A DNA stretch of 64,000 nucleotides from Chondrilla cf. caribensis. Lineage: Eukaryota > Porifera > Demospongiae > Chondrillida > Chondrillidae. Shown piece by piece: positions 35,385-47,696 of the stretch. The position numbers and the translations under genes are program-made. Below the pieces are notes generated by a model that was given only the letters and a program-made list of their open reading frames with translations, did not search any database and was not told the origin of the DNA. The DNA lies in the NCBI GenBank assembly GCA_964020155.1, contig OZ026555.1, positions 2,236,282 to 2,300,281 of the forward strand, given 5' to 3'. Position 1 is the stretch's first letter, and the number at the start of each line of letters is the position of its first letter.

Positions 35385-36559
35385 CTGTACATTTTGGCAT
35401 AATGATATTCCCTTTAGTAGTGCCCTCACAAAAGACTTTTTTAGCTCGGTCAACTCACCCTACAAGTGACCAAATGTAATATGTACAAGAAATATTAAAC
35501 ACAATCTCCACACAATGAAACACATGAGAGACAACATTAATCCACAGTCTACTGATGTGAGTTAGGGCCAAGTGAAGAACATATTTTGAAGCTGATTGAT
35601 GCAATTAGTCCAAGATCCTGACAGATGAGGAGAGATCCAGGGGTCAGTTACAGTTAAATGCATTTATTTATACTTCTTTATATAATCATAATTAATATAT
35701 GCATAAAATCACAGTTGACACCTGTGTAGATGCTGAATAGAGAGCCAGTATATGGTGAAATCTTGAAGAAAACCGCTCAAAATATGGATCATCACTTCCT
35801 TTCATGGTATACTTACATACATTAACAGTCACCCATTCTCAAACAAGTAGCATCTCCAATCAGGACAACACCTCCCTTAATTACTGTACTGAATGCAGTT
35901 AATGATATTCATACTCAGACCAGCTGGGGACACACCCCAGTGTGTACATACAGCAGTGTGTCATCACAGAGGGGGTACACCTACCAAAATATATACAGTA
36001 TTGAAAAAAATATGCGAACCAAATAGCAGTCTGGCTCACAAGCATTATTATAGCCAATATTGGACAGCCATTAAATTGCTATATCTGTGTATGCATTGCT
36101 TCCTTAATTATTCCATTTAGCTTTGCAGTGGATGGATTGTTGCAATTATCAATACATAATCTGAATGGTGTTTGTCTATAGTAATCTGAGTGTATCCCAC
36201 CCTTCACCCTGCCCTTGGTCCTCAGTACAAAAGGCACCATGGCCCTTTCCACGCCAATAATTACTAACCTTAACCACCTCATTTTGTATGTCATTGCCAA
36301 GAACAAGTCAAGCATCAAGCAAAAGTGTGAGTGAGTGAGGGGGTGTCTGGTAACATCTGACAACATAGTTAACAATCATTAAGTGAGCTTTTGTGAACAT
36401 TAACAGTGAGGCAGTTTTGGCTCTTTCTGTTACAAACTCTTTACGGAATTTCTCCACTCAAGATTGTTATAGACATTAAGACTATCTCTATAAGGTATGT
36501 GGAATGAACAGTCACGTCATCCATTCGAAATACTCATGAGAAAGGACAAATTTTATTTT

Positions 36560-36900
36560 AACATAAGATGCATGCATTATATTATTTATATATATATAAC
36601 TTTACTTCCTGTCCATACATACTCAAATCATACACCACCCTTGTGATCCACACACATACGTATTTTATCACATTTCATTGTTTACAAAATAAATTCATAA
36701 TGTTATGGATAACATGGTTGGTGTGTACTGTACACATGTCATACCTGAGACACTACATACGTAGTACATACTATACAAGAATAAGAATATTGACAAATTG
36801 CTACACTACTGTGAATTATGACTTACACTTGTTGAAATCATGCAAGATTCTTGTCTGACATGACTTGTGTATGTGAGTGTAAGTAACATTTTAACTTGTA
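36560..36900. repeat. Repeat shared with 43240-43590, upstream flank of a cassette copy
   Basis: Starting gtccatacatactcaaatca and including ggataacatggttggtgtg, this block recurs at 43240-43590 with small changes. It marks the border of the tandemly duplicated units of about 7 kb that carry the exon cassettes. Confidence 0.75.
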
Positions 36901-37424
36901 CCACATACACTGCCAATTTCCATGGCAATGGTTAATGGACAATTTAAATCCTTCTATAATCATGGTAGTTGCAGTCTCGTATATTCCCAGACAATTGTAT
37001 GCATTACACTATTCAGGATGTGTCCATTTATTGTTGGTTAGCTTCAGCTACTCGGAAGTACACAGATGGTAATACGTACGTGCACCAGCAGGTGGCAGTT
37101 ACATTACTTCTGACCAGTACTGGAATATATTTGTAGGGACAGCAAACCTATCAATAATTCTCTGTTGGAGTTGTCAAACACAGGTGTAATGATATACTTC
37201 ACATGCATGTCTTGCTATGTCACTTGCTTTTAAATAGCAGCAAACTATCATCAATCAATTGCTGCAAGATACAGCAAGTTTACAAGCACAATGTAGCTTA
37301 TAATCAAAATTTTATATTAGATCATAACTGTTTTTAGTGGTACAACCAATGCCCAGCAATTATGTCAATGAATGAACATTCAATATAATACACATGAAGT
37401 AGCAATACACTAGTGATCACTTAC

Positions 37425-40076
37425 ATAAGATCCAATCTTCATCTTCACTGTTTTACACTTGCATTGTGACCATGCTTCACACAATTCCTTCTCATCCACT
37501 GGAGTGTTGTCCTGGTCAGGAATGACGAGATGTAATGGAACAACTTCGATAAATCATGTCATCTTGTTCAAAACTCACTGACAAACATTCCTCATAACAC
37601 TGAAGGCATCTAATCTATTGCATAGACATAGGAACCGGGGGGAGGGGGGCAGGAGGCCTATGCCCCACCCGCCCCCCAGATATAATAAGGGAGGGGTCAG
37701 AAGTGCCGGGAATTGGCCCCATAGATTTTTAGCCCTTTCTCACCTCTGTAATCTTTGACTCTGCTACTAAGTATACAGCCCCTCTCACTAAAGTATATAG
37801 AATCAGTTTACAACATTTTTGTTCAGATCTATAGTCGATAAATACTGTTAATAAATACTGTTGTTCAAGATTCTGGTTTAGAGTCTTACGTGTGGAAGCC
37901 ATTTTATTGATTGCGCAATCGACACGCGGCCTGATTGAAATTTTGGAAGAGTATAATCGCCCCCCAATTTTGGAAGTGTTCTACGCCACTTTATTACTAT
38001 ACGGTATACAAATTCCACCAGATAGGGGTTGCACTGGAATGAGCAGTGTTGACAAACAGTTTGAACAACACTACACTATTCAACTGTAATAGCACCTATA
38101 TACATGTGGCCTGAGCCATTTGACAAATAATATAAAATATTGCAACTACAGTATTGATAATTATACATAAGCACTTTGTCCAAAGACGAAACGGAAAACC
38201 ACTCACACAAAAATGGCGGGCAAATGCGCGAAATGTCGATTGGAACCAATCGGTACACTGCTTACAAATTCGAGCGATCGATCACTTTTAGCTTTCAAGT
38301 TCCTGATCCCCTCCTCTTGAAAACAGCGGCAAATTGCTGGGGCTTTGAAGCCGCACGAGTAAAAGATGATAATCCTGAGCTTCGTGTATCCACTGAAGAA
38401 TGGCATACCGCTGAAACATCTATGTCACAGTTTAATCCTTGATACTAACAGCATCTATGTCACACTTCAATACTATTAACGAGGGTGACTGAAATTCTTC
38501 GATATTAACACAATTTAAACGGAATGGCGTTCTATGAAAACAGTATTATAGTAGCGTTTTACAAAAGAAAGATTGAAATGAATCAAGGCAGTTTGTATTC
38601 GTCCTTACAAACAGAACCAACTTTTGCCTCCTACCATAAGTACACCAACTCTCACATACCCCTCACCATTCATTGATAAGCACTTGTGAGCACTCATTCA
38701 ATCAACACCTTTAGGAAGTATTGATTTAACCTCTCGGCAAAGGTACATATATAGCACCTCAGATTACTTATTACAGGGGTATAATCAATTCAGAGATCAT
38801 TTCGTACACAACAGTACTACACCGGGACATAGAATGTTGTCCTTAGTATAGAGGTTTTCAGATGTTCGTAACAGAGAGGTAACAATGCATTATTTTTAAC
38901 GACAGGTATGATTGAAAGTGTTTGAACTGCAAGACCATGAGTATATATAATTTGAAGGTATAATATAATTTAAATAAAGTATAACTAAACAATTTTAAGC
39001 TTATGAGATCCACATGCATAGATATAAATACATGGTGGAATATAGCCAGACAGAATGATATTATCATGGTGAGGTTGTACAATATTCAAGAGTTCCAGCT
39101 CTTTCTATACAGTACACTGAACTTACTTCAGTCAACTGCATGGTAACATTCAGTTCCTCTAAATCCTCAGCACCTCCCACTCCACAGAGGATTGCTGCCC
39201 ACTCTGCTGGAGAGAGACGCAATTCCAACTGACTTGTGAGACGTGGAACCAGTAACAGCTTCAGTGAAGACATCCATGATTCATCATATTCTGTAATAAA
39301 AATGGACAAAATAACAAAAATCAATGACTACAGATTTTGAATAGACCATAAATAGCTTTAAAGGATCCAGTACATCCCATGTTCAAAGTGGTAATACAAA
39401 CACAAACATTTTGTAGATCTCAATAATAAAAGATTGCTTCAACACATACTCATGTACATATTGTAGAGAATCATGTACATATGTCTGTGTGAAGGTTTAA
39501 TTGTTGTTCTTATGAGTGATGTTTGTTTATGATTTGTTGCAAGCATGCTCAGTGTGTCAGTCAGACATGTGTATTTCAGAAGTGAATAATGAGTGAAATG
39601 TGTACAAGTTGATAGTAGGCCAGTATGCAGTTAGTTTACCATACTACAGTAATTTGATATTGAGAATTGGAACAGCTGCTATTTCGTTGTATGTTGTTGT
39701 GAACCCAAGCTCGGAGTAATCATGGCCACATATACGGTACAATCAGCAGGTTCATTGTGACCACAGTGGCCTATTGGGAACTAGTAATTTGAGGAAATAA
39801 ACCTCTTGGGTCTGGTGGTTGGTGCAGGATGGTGTACTAGAGAAGGTTGAGCACAGTAAGCGGACAGCACCCATTGTCCCTGTTCCTGAGAAGAGCAGGA
39901 AATTTTGAGACTGAGCACTCAACTCCTAGTGCACACATGCAGGGTGAATATGTCTGCATGGTCAATGTCCATTGAAGTCAGTAGCAAAAGAGCTATCATA
40001 CATGTCAACAGTATGACAGGTTCAAGTGTGTCAACTTACCAGAGGAACAGTTGTAACTGCAGTCAATCACCAAGTG
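37425..40076 (-). CDS. LRR-like exon cassette 2 (exons c, a, b)
   Basis: Exon c 40040-40076 (HLVIDCSYNCSS), exon a 39127-39290 (EYDESWMSSLKLLLVP ... LSPAEWAAILCGVGG ... LEELNVTMQLTE), exon b 37425-37511 (same start as cassette 1, ending KMKIGSY). Lengths and phases equal those of cassette 1 and all donors read gtaagt. No stops. This is the most compact copy; two insertions (37620-37995, 38181-38640) lie in the a-b intron. Since b ends in phase 0 and c starts in phase 0, cassettes could be spliced in series. Confidence 0.7.
37620..37995. mobile_element. Unclassified insertion in cassette 2 (about 375 bp)
   Basis: Copies 1 and 3 read ctaatctattaccatacgg continuously, but copy 2 has about 375 bp between ctaatctatt and actatacgg. 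The insert starts with a G-rich segment (ggaaccggggggaggggggc) and contains C-rich stretches. No ORF of note. Confidence 0.65.
38181..38640. other. Replacement/insertion of about 460 bp in cassette 2
   Basis: After gcactttgtcca, copy 2 departs from copies 1 and 3, which have agcaggtacatacttgacaa, and rejoins at caccaactctcacatacccc. It replaces about 60 bp. The 88-aa plus frame here has no support. Confidence 0.5.
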
Positions 40077-40361
40077 CTGTATATTTTGGCATAATGATAT
40101 TTCCTTTAGTAGTGCCCTGACAAAAGACTTTTTTAGCTCAGTCCACTCACCACTCTACAAGTGATCAAATGTAATTTGTACAAGAAATAAACACATTTTT
40201 CACACAATGTGATGTAATTGTAATTAACATATGCACAAAACGGTAGTTGACACAGAATCTGTGTACATGCTGAATAGGTAGCCAGTATATGGGAAATCTT
40301 GAAGAAAACTACACAAAGTATGAATCATCACTTCCTTTCATAGGATACTTATATGTGGTAG

Positions 40362-41205
40362 TCCCGGGTAGAAAACGGACATTAGTGCTTGATGGTCAAA
40401 ATAGTACTTTGTACGAAACTAGTTTCCAAGGACTGAGGTGACCTAAGTGCTCACCCAGCGATAAAGTTAGCCTGTCGCTGTTGTTGCCTGACACTAAGAA
40501 AGAAAGTATCTCAATGAGCTATACGCGGCATGGTAGAGGTCACGGTGGAAGTATGAAACCCACACCCTGTTCATGTGAAGTGTAGCGCACCGATTTACAG
40601 CAATCACTCAAATACCGCCTAGAATATCGAATCCTGGGTAGAAAACAAACATTAGTGCTTGACGGTCAAAATAGTACTTTGTATGAAACTAGTTTCTAAG
40701 GACTGAGGCAACCTAAGAGCACTTCTAGCCAGTGTGGTCACCAGAATTGAAATAAAGAAGGGTACCTTTATGTATGTGTGGAACAATTTTCAGGGGTTTT
40801 AATAAAGCAATCACACAACAATGACGGCAACAGTACAATTATGTAGAATAAACAGTGTAATGTATAAACAATATATTACACACTACTCAACAGTAAAACC
40901 ACATTGATGTACATTGATCATTTGAAGAGGGGTGCAGGGGGTATTTTGAGTCATGTTGAAGGGTACTTTGGGTCTCAAGAAGGGTTCTGTACCCTTCAAA
41001 AATGACCTATAGACCACACTGCTTCTAGCTCACCCAGTGATAAAGTTAGCCTGACACTGTTGTTGACGCTAAGAAACGACATATCCCAATGAGCTATACG
41101 CGGCCCAGCATGGTAAAGGTCATGGTGAAAGTATGAAACCCACACTCAGTTGATGTGAAGTTTAGCGCACCGATTTACAGCAATCACTCGAATACTGCCT
41201 TTTCA
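40362..41205. repeat. Tandem dimer of a 260-bp repeat, second unit interrupted
   Basis: Two units each run from gggtagaaaacggacattag-type sequence to ccgatttacagcaatcactc. Unit 1 is about 40362-40625; unit 2 is about 40630-41205 and contains the hAT-type insertion 40730-41021. Confidence 0.85.
40730..41021. mobile_element. hAT-type MITE, 292 bp, exact 8-bp target duplication
   Basis: Ends cagtgtggtc and gaccacactg are perfect 10-bp inverted repeats; cttctagc flanks both sides (40722-40729 and 41022-41029). Non-coding, so mobilised in trans if at all. Confidence 0.92.
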
Positions 41206-41245
41206 TTGTGTCCTGTCTCTATGATATGTCAACCTGTTCATGATA

Positions 41246-42848
41246 CAGTGGAATCGCGCTAATTCGACTATGGTTTAACTCGAACATCGCGCTAAATCAA
41301 ACAAAGTTCGAAGTCCCGGGACAAGCGCTATACACAAGTAAGGTAGAACGGGGTATTTCCGATCACTCTTCGAATTCAACGATTTCGCTCGAGGAAAGCT
41401 CTCGAACTAGTAAACGAAAAGCAAGCTAACGATAGCCACTGACGCTACTACATATATACTCATTCGCAGAGAAGAATAGCTCGGATCAGCCGCTCGCTTG
41501 TATGAGAAAATAAGCTTTTTAAAAGGCCACTATAAAATCCCGGAATTAGCAGTTAACGGGGTATTTCTGGTCAATGTTTGAATATGGGTGATATTCGGAT
41601 CTACGTTGGCCGTAGAGACGCAGTTATGCATAAGAGACATTTCTTCCTGTTCTGCTTTCTCTTATTCCGAGGTATTTTAAGATACGCGTGTTCTCACTTG
41701 TTTCAAAGCAATAGATCTTTATTACATTAATTTTCGTTGCCGCTTACGCAACGCTTTGTGTGAGGATGTACCTAGAGGTTGTTCTCACCATACCAATCAG
41801 GCGAGAATCTATCTCAAAAGTCCTACGAAGTGTCCTCGAGGATTATACTTTAACTCTGCACAGTTTCATCTCAACGGATGCTCTTCTTTCGATAGTACGA
41901 AGGAAAAGTTCGAAATTTTGTCAAGTAGCTGCGACGGTCTATCACTTACCGCTTTTAAAGGAGATGGCCGACTGGAACACGAGAAGGAAGCAACTGACTC
42001 CGCTGTAAGGTATGTTGTAGCTAAGTGTTATCACTATCAGCACAGAGTTAAAGTTTTACTCGAAAGCTTAGCATTTTGGAGTAGCGAGCTGACTTCTTAC
42101 AAGTGACCGGAAATAAACCGTGACCGGAATTACCCCGCGTTACCTTATAGGAAAGTCCCTCGTTAGTTCGAATGTCAATCGCGTTAACTGGAACATTTTA
42201 GAGGAAGATGCTATTACTAAAATGTGTATTTAAGAACAATAAAAGCAATAGAGAGTCAATAAATCATAGCTCCATCGTTTCTAACTCCCTCGCATACTCT
42301 TTCAAGGATTTTGAAACGTTCTTGGAAAGATTTACGTAGGTTTTCCTCGTCAATTCATCAATTTAACAAGGTAAAAGCGCACAATTACTTTCCTATAGAG
42401 CATAAAGTCAAGTTAATCTCTCAAAAGATCGGCTTTTCGATTCGTCCGTGCGTTTGACAGCCATTTGCAACGTGACGTCATAAACTGGTTAATTCCATTC
42501 ATCATGATACTAACCTACCTTTTATTGTTTAAATTACAATAGTAAACTGGGATGCATTCATTTACACCCAATTCAGTATAATATTTAACAAGGTTCCAGA
42601 CTACTTTCACTATTTATCAGGCACGATCATTAATACTGAACCTGCATAAGATTTGTTGCATCATTTTGGCCACAGCACGTATAGGTGTAGATATGTACAT
42701 AGGTGTCCCTGGAGGTCAATTTCAAGGATAGTCAACTATGACTTTACTGAATTTTCATTGAAATTCATTACTTTCAGTAACTGGAACTCTCAATAACTGG
42801 AACTTTCCATGTGGTCCCCTGGAGGTTCCAGTTAACGAGATTCCACTG
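41246..42848. mobile_element. pogo/Tigger-like TIR element, split by a nested insertion
   Basis: Ends cagtggaatcgcgctaatt and, inverted, cagtggaatctcgttaactg are flanked by TA, as in pogo-group Tc1/mariner elements. No pogo transposase is recognised. Positions 41341-42145 are a second element, leaving short outer arms. Confidence 0.8.
41341..42145. mobile_element. Nested TIR element, 805 bp, TA target site
   Basis: Ends aggtagaacggggtatttcc and, inverted, aggtaacgcggggtaattcc are flanked by TA. It contains a 116-codon plus frame (41756-42106) without recognised domain, probably chance. It lies inside the pogo-like element, so it is younger. Confidence 0.7.
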
Positions 42849-44169
42849 TATTTATCATACTTGGGTAGACTATAGAGCCAGAAAAGACTTGTGCGTAATT
42901 TTATACCATGTACAGTTGTATTAACAGGAATTACAGCTCAGAAATTTACAAACAACGTTGAGTTGCCATTTTCTTGAAAAGTTGATGACAGAATAACATT
43001 TGTTTCTACCCGTGACTGCCACAGATATAGTGGTGGTTCGGATCATACTGTTAGGACCGTATGTGCTACAGCACAACAGAAAGGTTCACTATCACACGAG
43101 ATGCATGCATAATAACATGATTTGTACACAATGATCCACTCAATCTTGCATAAGAGGACAGCAAAATGTCACTTTTGACCTCCACCATACTAAATACAAA
43201 CAGATGGAACTAAACTTTATGGTTATTTATGACAAATTTCTTTAATGTCCATACATACTCAAGTCATGCACCACCCTTGTGACCCACACACATTTTATCA
43301 CATTTCATTGTTTTCAAAAAATTAATAGTCACAATGTTATGGATAACATGGTTGGTGTGCACTGTGCACATGTCATACCTGAGACACTACATACGTACTA
43401 TACAAGAATAAGAATAGTATTATTAATTTTGCTTGCAGGCAATTAGCAGGAACAAACACAACTCTACTGTGAATTATGAGTTTCACTTGTTGAAGCCTTG
43501 CAAGATTCTTTTTTGCTATGGCTTGTGCATTAGAGTGTAAGTAACAAGTTGACTAATACCACAAATACTGCTAATTTCTCCCGCAGTGGTTAATCAAACT
43601 CTTAAATGCTTGGATAATTTTGCAAAATGTTCGGCATTTGGAGACTATACAGCTAGTGATCATAAATGGTACATTCTACAACACTCAAGTTTGAAGCAAT
43701 AATTACTGTGAATTCTCGAACAAACTGTGTGCATGTTGTAGGCAATTTCATGGTTAAGTACGTTAATCAGTACTGTAACATTAGGTGATAGATGGTAATA
43801 TGTGCACCAGTAGGTGGTAGTTACATTACTTTTGGCCAGTACTGAATATATTTGCAGGAACATACACAGTACACATAGCAAATGTATGAGCAATTTTTTG
43901 TTGGAAATGTCAAACTCGGGTACAATTACGATTAGATTTATTTCTTTATACATCCTTTTCTGTTCAAATAGCAGCAAGCTATCATCAATTAATTGCTACA
44001 AGATACAGCAAGTTTAGAAACACAATGTAGCTTAAACAGAAGGCGTTATTAGATAACAACAGCTTTCAGTGGTACAACCAATGCCCAGCTGTACAACAAT
44101 TATGTCAACAAATAACAGTAACATCCAATATAATACACACCAAGTAGTAATACACTAGTGATCACTTAC

Positions 44170-45771
44170 AAAAAATTCAATCTCCATCTTTATCTTCACT
44201 GTTTTACACTTGCATTGTGACCATGCTTCACACAATCCCTTCTCATCCACTGGAGTGTTGTCCTGGTCAGGAATAACGAGATGTAATGAAACAACTTCAA
44301 TAAATCATGTCATCTTGTTCAAAACTCACTGACAAACATTCCTCATAACACTGAAGGCATCTAATCTATTACCATACGGTATACTAATTCTACCAGATAA
44401 AGGTTGCATTGGAATGAGCAGTGTTGACAAACAGTTTAAACAACACTACACACAGTCTATGTAAACTGTAAACTATTCAATTTCAATAGCACCTACACAC
44501 ATGGCCTAAGCCATTTGGCAAACAACATTATAAAATATTGCAACCACAGTATTAATAATTATACATATGCACTTTGTCCAGCAGGTACATACTTGACAAC
44601 GTGTAGACCAGCTTAAAGCAATTACACCAAACCCTCACATACCCCTCACCATTCGTTGATGAGCACTCACTCATTCAACACTTTTATGGAGGTGTTATGT
44701 ACTTATTCAATCTCTCGACAAATGTACATGTACATATGATAGGTGCTAAAATAAAATTTATGCTAAGTACGGTGTTAATCTATACTAAATGCAATAACTC
44801 AACTACAGTAACTTGTGTACGTATTATCATGTATCATTCAAGTCTGATTTTATCCTGCCAGTGGAGAAAAATGTAATAAATCAACCATGGTCTATAGCAC
44901 TAGTGATTACCTTAAGCAGAGTATTTCAGTTCACTATTTTAATGGCATCAAGTCGCCTACTGATAAGTTCTTTGAGAGAGTAAGGGATTAGTACAACAGA
45001 GATCAGCCAGAATATATAATTTTATCAAGAGTTCACTGGATCAATTGAGAAACACCATCTTCTTCATTCCAGAAAATAAGTGTCCACTGTTTGGACAAAT
45101 CCATTTGTGGTAGTTATATTCATTACTGAAGCGATGAGATCTTTGTATAATCGAGTACCTCGTCAAATCGTTCTGTACTTTGATGAGTTCAAATGGACAC
45201 ATTTGGGTCTTTTTCATCTTTTCGTATGTTTTATTCCATTCCGATACTGTATTTCTCTTGTAGGCAATAGTACAAAGACGCATTCAAGCAATTAATTTTC
45301 AAAATATATGGCGGATTAATGAGTTTGGCAGATTAACTGGAAATTCGTTGGTAATTGTACAATATAATGGTACTGGGAAATTGTGGCGGATTCAAAGGTT
45401 TAGTGAATAAAGCAGGGGCGGATTAACAAGAATTCACTGCATAGCACTAAAAGGGGAGGACAGTTGTGGATAACTGCTAAAATATCATTGTTCTTGGAAA
45501 AGGAACTTTAATTTACTTCTAGATCTCCAGGTATGGTTGATAAGATTTATTGTGTTTATAAGTACATTGCCATTTGGAAAATGTTCAATACAGTACATTG
45601 AACTTACATCAGTCAACTTCATGGTAACATTCAGTTCCTCTAAATCCTCAGCACCTCCCACTCCACAGAGGATTGCTGCCCACTCTGCTGGAGAGAGATA
45701 CAATCTCAACTGACTTGTGAGACATGGAACCAGTAACTGCTTCAGTGAAGACATCCATGATTCATCATAAT
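44170..45771 (-). CDS. LRR-like exon cassette 3 (exons a and b; exon c not found)
   Basis: Exon a 45608-45771 (DYDESWMSSLKQLLVP or similar first residue, ending LTD) and exon b 44170-44262, which is 6 nt longer than in the other copies and ends KIKMEIEFF. Both keep splice sites and phase. I found no exon c between 45.8 and 55 kb, where a 4.57-kb transposon and a decayed Tc1 element are inserted. Without c the phase-1 start of exon a cannot join the phase-0 end of exon 54992-55048, so this copy may be skipped or dead. Confidence 0.6.
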
Positions 45772-46554
45772 CTGTGATAAAAATGGACAAAAATCAAGTA
45801 GTCTTGACTACAGATTTTGAATAGACCATAAATAGCTTTGAAGGATCAAGTACGTACATCCCATGCTCAAAGTGGTAATACAAACATAAATATTTTGTAG
45901 ATCCTAATATTAAAAGATTGCTTCAATACACACTCATGTACATATATTATTGTAGAGAATGAAGTATGCATGTCTGTGTGAAGGTTAAATTGTTGTTCTT
46001 ATGAGTGATGATTGTTTATGATTTGTTGTAAAATGTGTACAAGTTGATAGTAGGCCAGTATACAGTTAGGTTACCATACTACAGTAATTTGGTAATTAGG
46101 ATCAGAACAACCTAGATTGGAGTGATCATGGCCACATACGGTAGGCGCCAAAATAACCTTAGCATTCCGTTCCGTCTAAATGCGGCTTCGTACTTTTGCC
46201 TACGGAAAAAAACAAAATCGAAACGAAACCGTACGAAACGGAACTTGGAGAGAACGAAATGCGTTGATTTGAACGTATTCTATCAAAGTACAAAACGTTT
46301 TTGGCTAGATACTCGATTATGAAGATCTCGTCGCTTTAGTATACGTACCGAATAAAACTACCACAAATGGATTCGTCCAAGCAGTGGAGACATCTTCTGG
46401 AATGAAGAAAATGGCGTTTCTCGATCGATCCGCGATCTTGTGAACTTACCTCTTGTTAATACTAGGTGTGCACTTTGTGCAGAACCTCGCTATGGAAGAA
46501 AGGTATGGTCTAGTCCACATATACGTACATATCTTCATTTAAACAATTGTAATA

Positions 46555-46743
46555 CAGTGGAACCTCTTTCTAAAGGACACATTGGGACCAGCTAATTTGT
46601 CCACTGTAGAGAGGTTGTCCACTCTTCAGAATGTATTACCACTATAGGAAAGTTCATTTTTGGGGCCTAAGAAAGTGTCCTTGTAGGGAGGTAATTTCTA
46701 TGTTGTCCTTTATTGGGAGAGTCCTTTAATAGAGGTTCCACTG
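46555..46743. mobile_element. pogo-like MITE inside the 4.57-kb element
   Basis: Ends cagtggaacctctttctaaa and, inverted, cagtggaacctctattaaa are flanked by TA. The second internal copy (near 48560) lacks it, so it inserted after the internal duplication. A degenerate relative lies near 30890-31050. Confidence 0.85.
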
Positions 46744-47650
46744 TATTAGGCAGTTTTTAAAAGAAAAAAAAAGAAAAAAAAAAACAGTCACGCGCATGCC
46801 CACAAGCAAATACCATGACGTCATATGTTATTTGCAAATGGCTGATAAGATGGACGTCATCATGGCCGGCCAATTCTAGGTCCCGAACGACGTTACGGCA
46901 TACCCTACTTAAGCCGAAAGGAAAGTCAAAAATCGTTACGCAAAATTTTTAGAAAACTTACTCGTTCACGTTTTAAGAGGTGTGCTAATCGCGTAGCAAG
47001 AAGAGTGCCACCATGAAGGAAAGAAATGTGAGTTGCCTTTTCTTAGGCGTTGCGCAAACTCCAGCTTGTCTGTACAACCGTTCGTTACTTCATTTCGTAG
47101 CACGCCGATGCCCGCTCACACCAGCACAGACCAATATCGAATTTCTCTCACGAGCACTTTGAAACTCTCGGCGAAAGAAAGTACAAATGGGACAAAATCT
47201 AGAATTTTTAACCCGAAAACTAATCAAATGAGTGGGCGCCAACTCTGGGCACCCCTATGCGACGGAAACAGATAACCTCGCGGTATAAACCGCTCGGTAA
47301 CTAGTTCAGACAGAGTCTGAAGGGGCTCGCCTAAGCTCGCCCTGTTAGCAGGGGTCAGCAGAGACACGCAGTAGCTGGCATTGAAAACGTACACACAGGC
47401 ACTGAATGATGTCTGCAACATGCTCTATTCAGGCGATTATGGAAATGCCAGCATATCCATAAGTGCCTGATAGGGTGGCTAAGTGCATGCAGCTAGTGTG
47501 CTGGGTTCTGCTGCTGTGCAGTAGTTGCAGTAGTAACAACATGTTTATTCCATGTTGCAGCACAGAAATGTCTGTGTAGTACTGAAGGACCGGTAATGAT
47601 TAGCATAGATGTATTACAAAGCATCAAAATGAGTCAATACGTAAATATAA

Positions 47651-47696
47651 AACCCTACCCCTACCCTAACCCTAACCCTAACCTAACCCAACCTTA
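47651..47696. repeat. Telomere-like (CCCTAA)n tract, internal copy 1
   Basis: ccctaccctaaccctaacc with variants, about 45 bp. TTAGGG is the usual metazoan telomere unit. It is present in both internal copies of the TIR element (second at 49451-49495), so it belongs to the element rather than to an old chromosome end. Confidence 0.85.
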
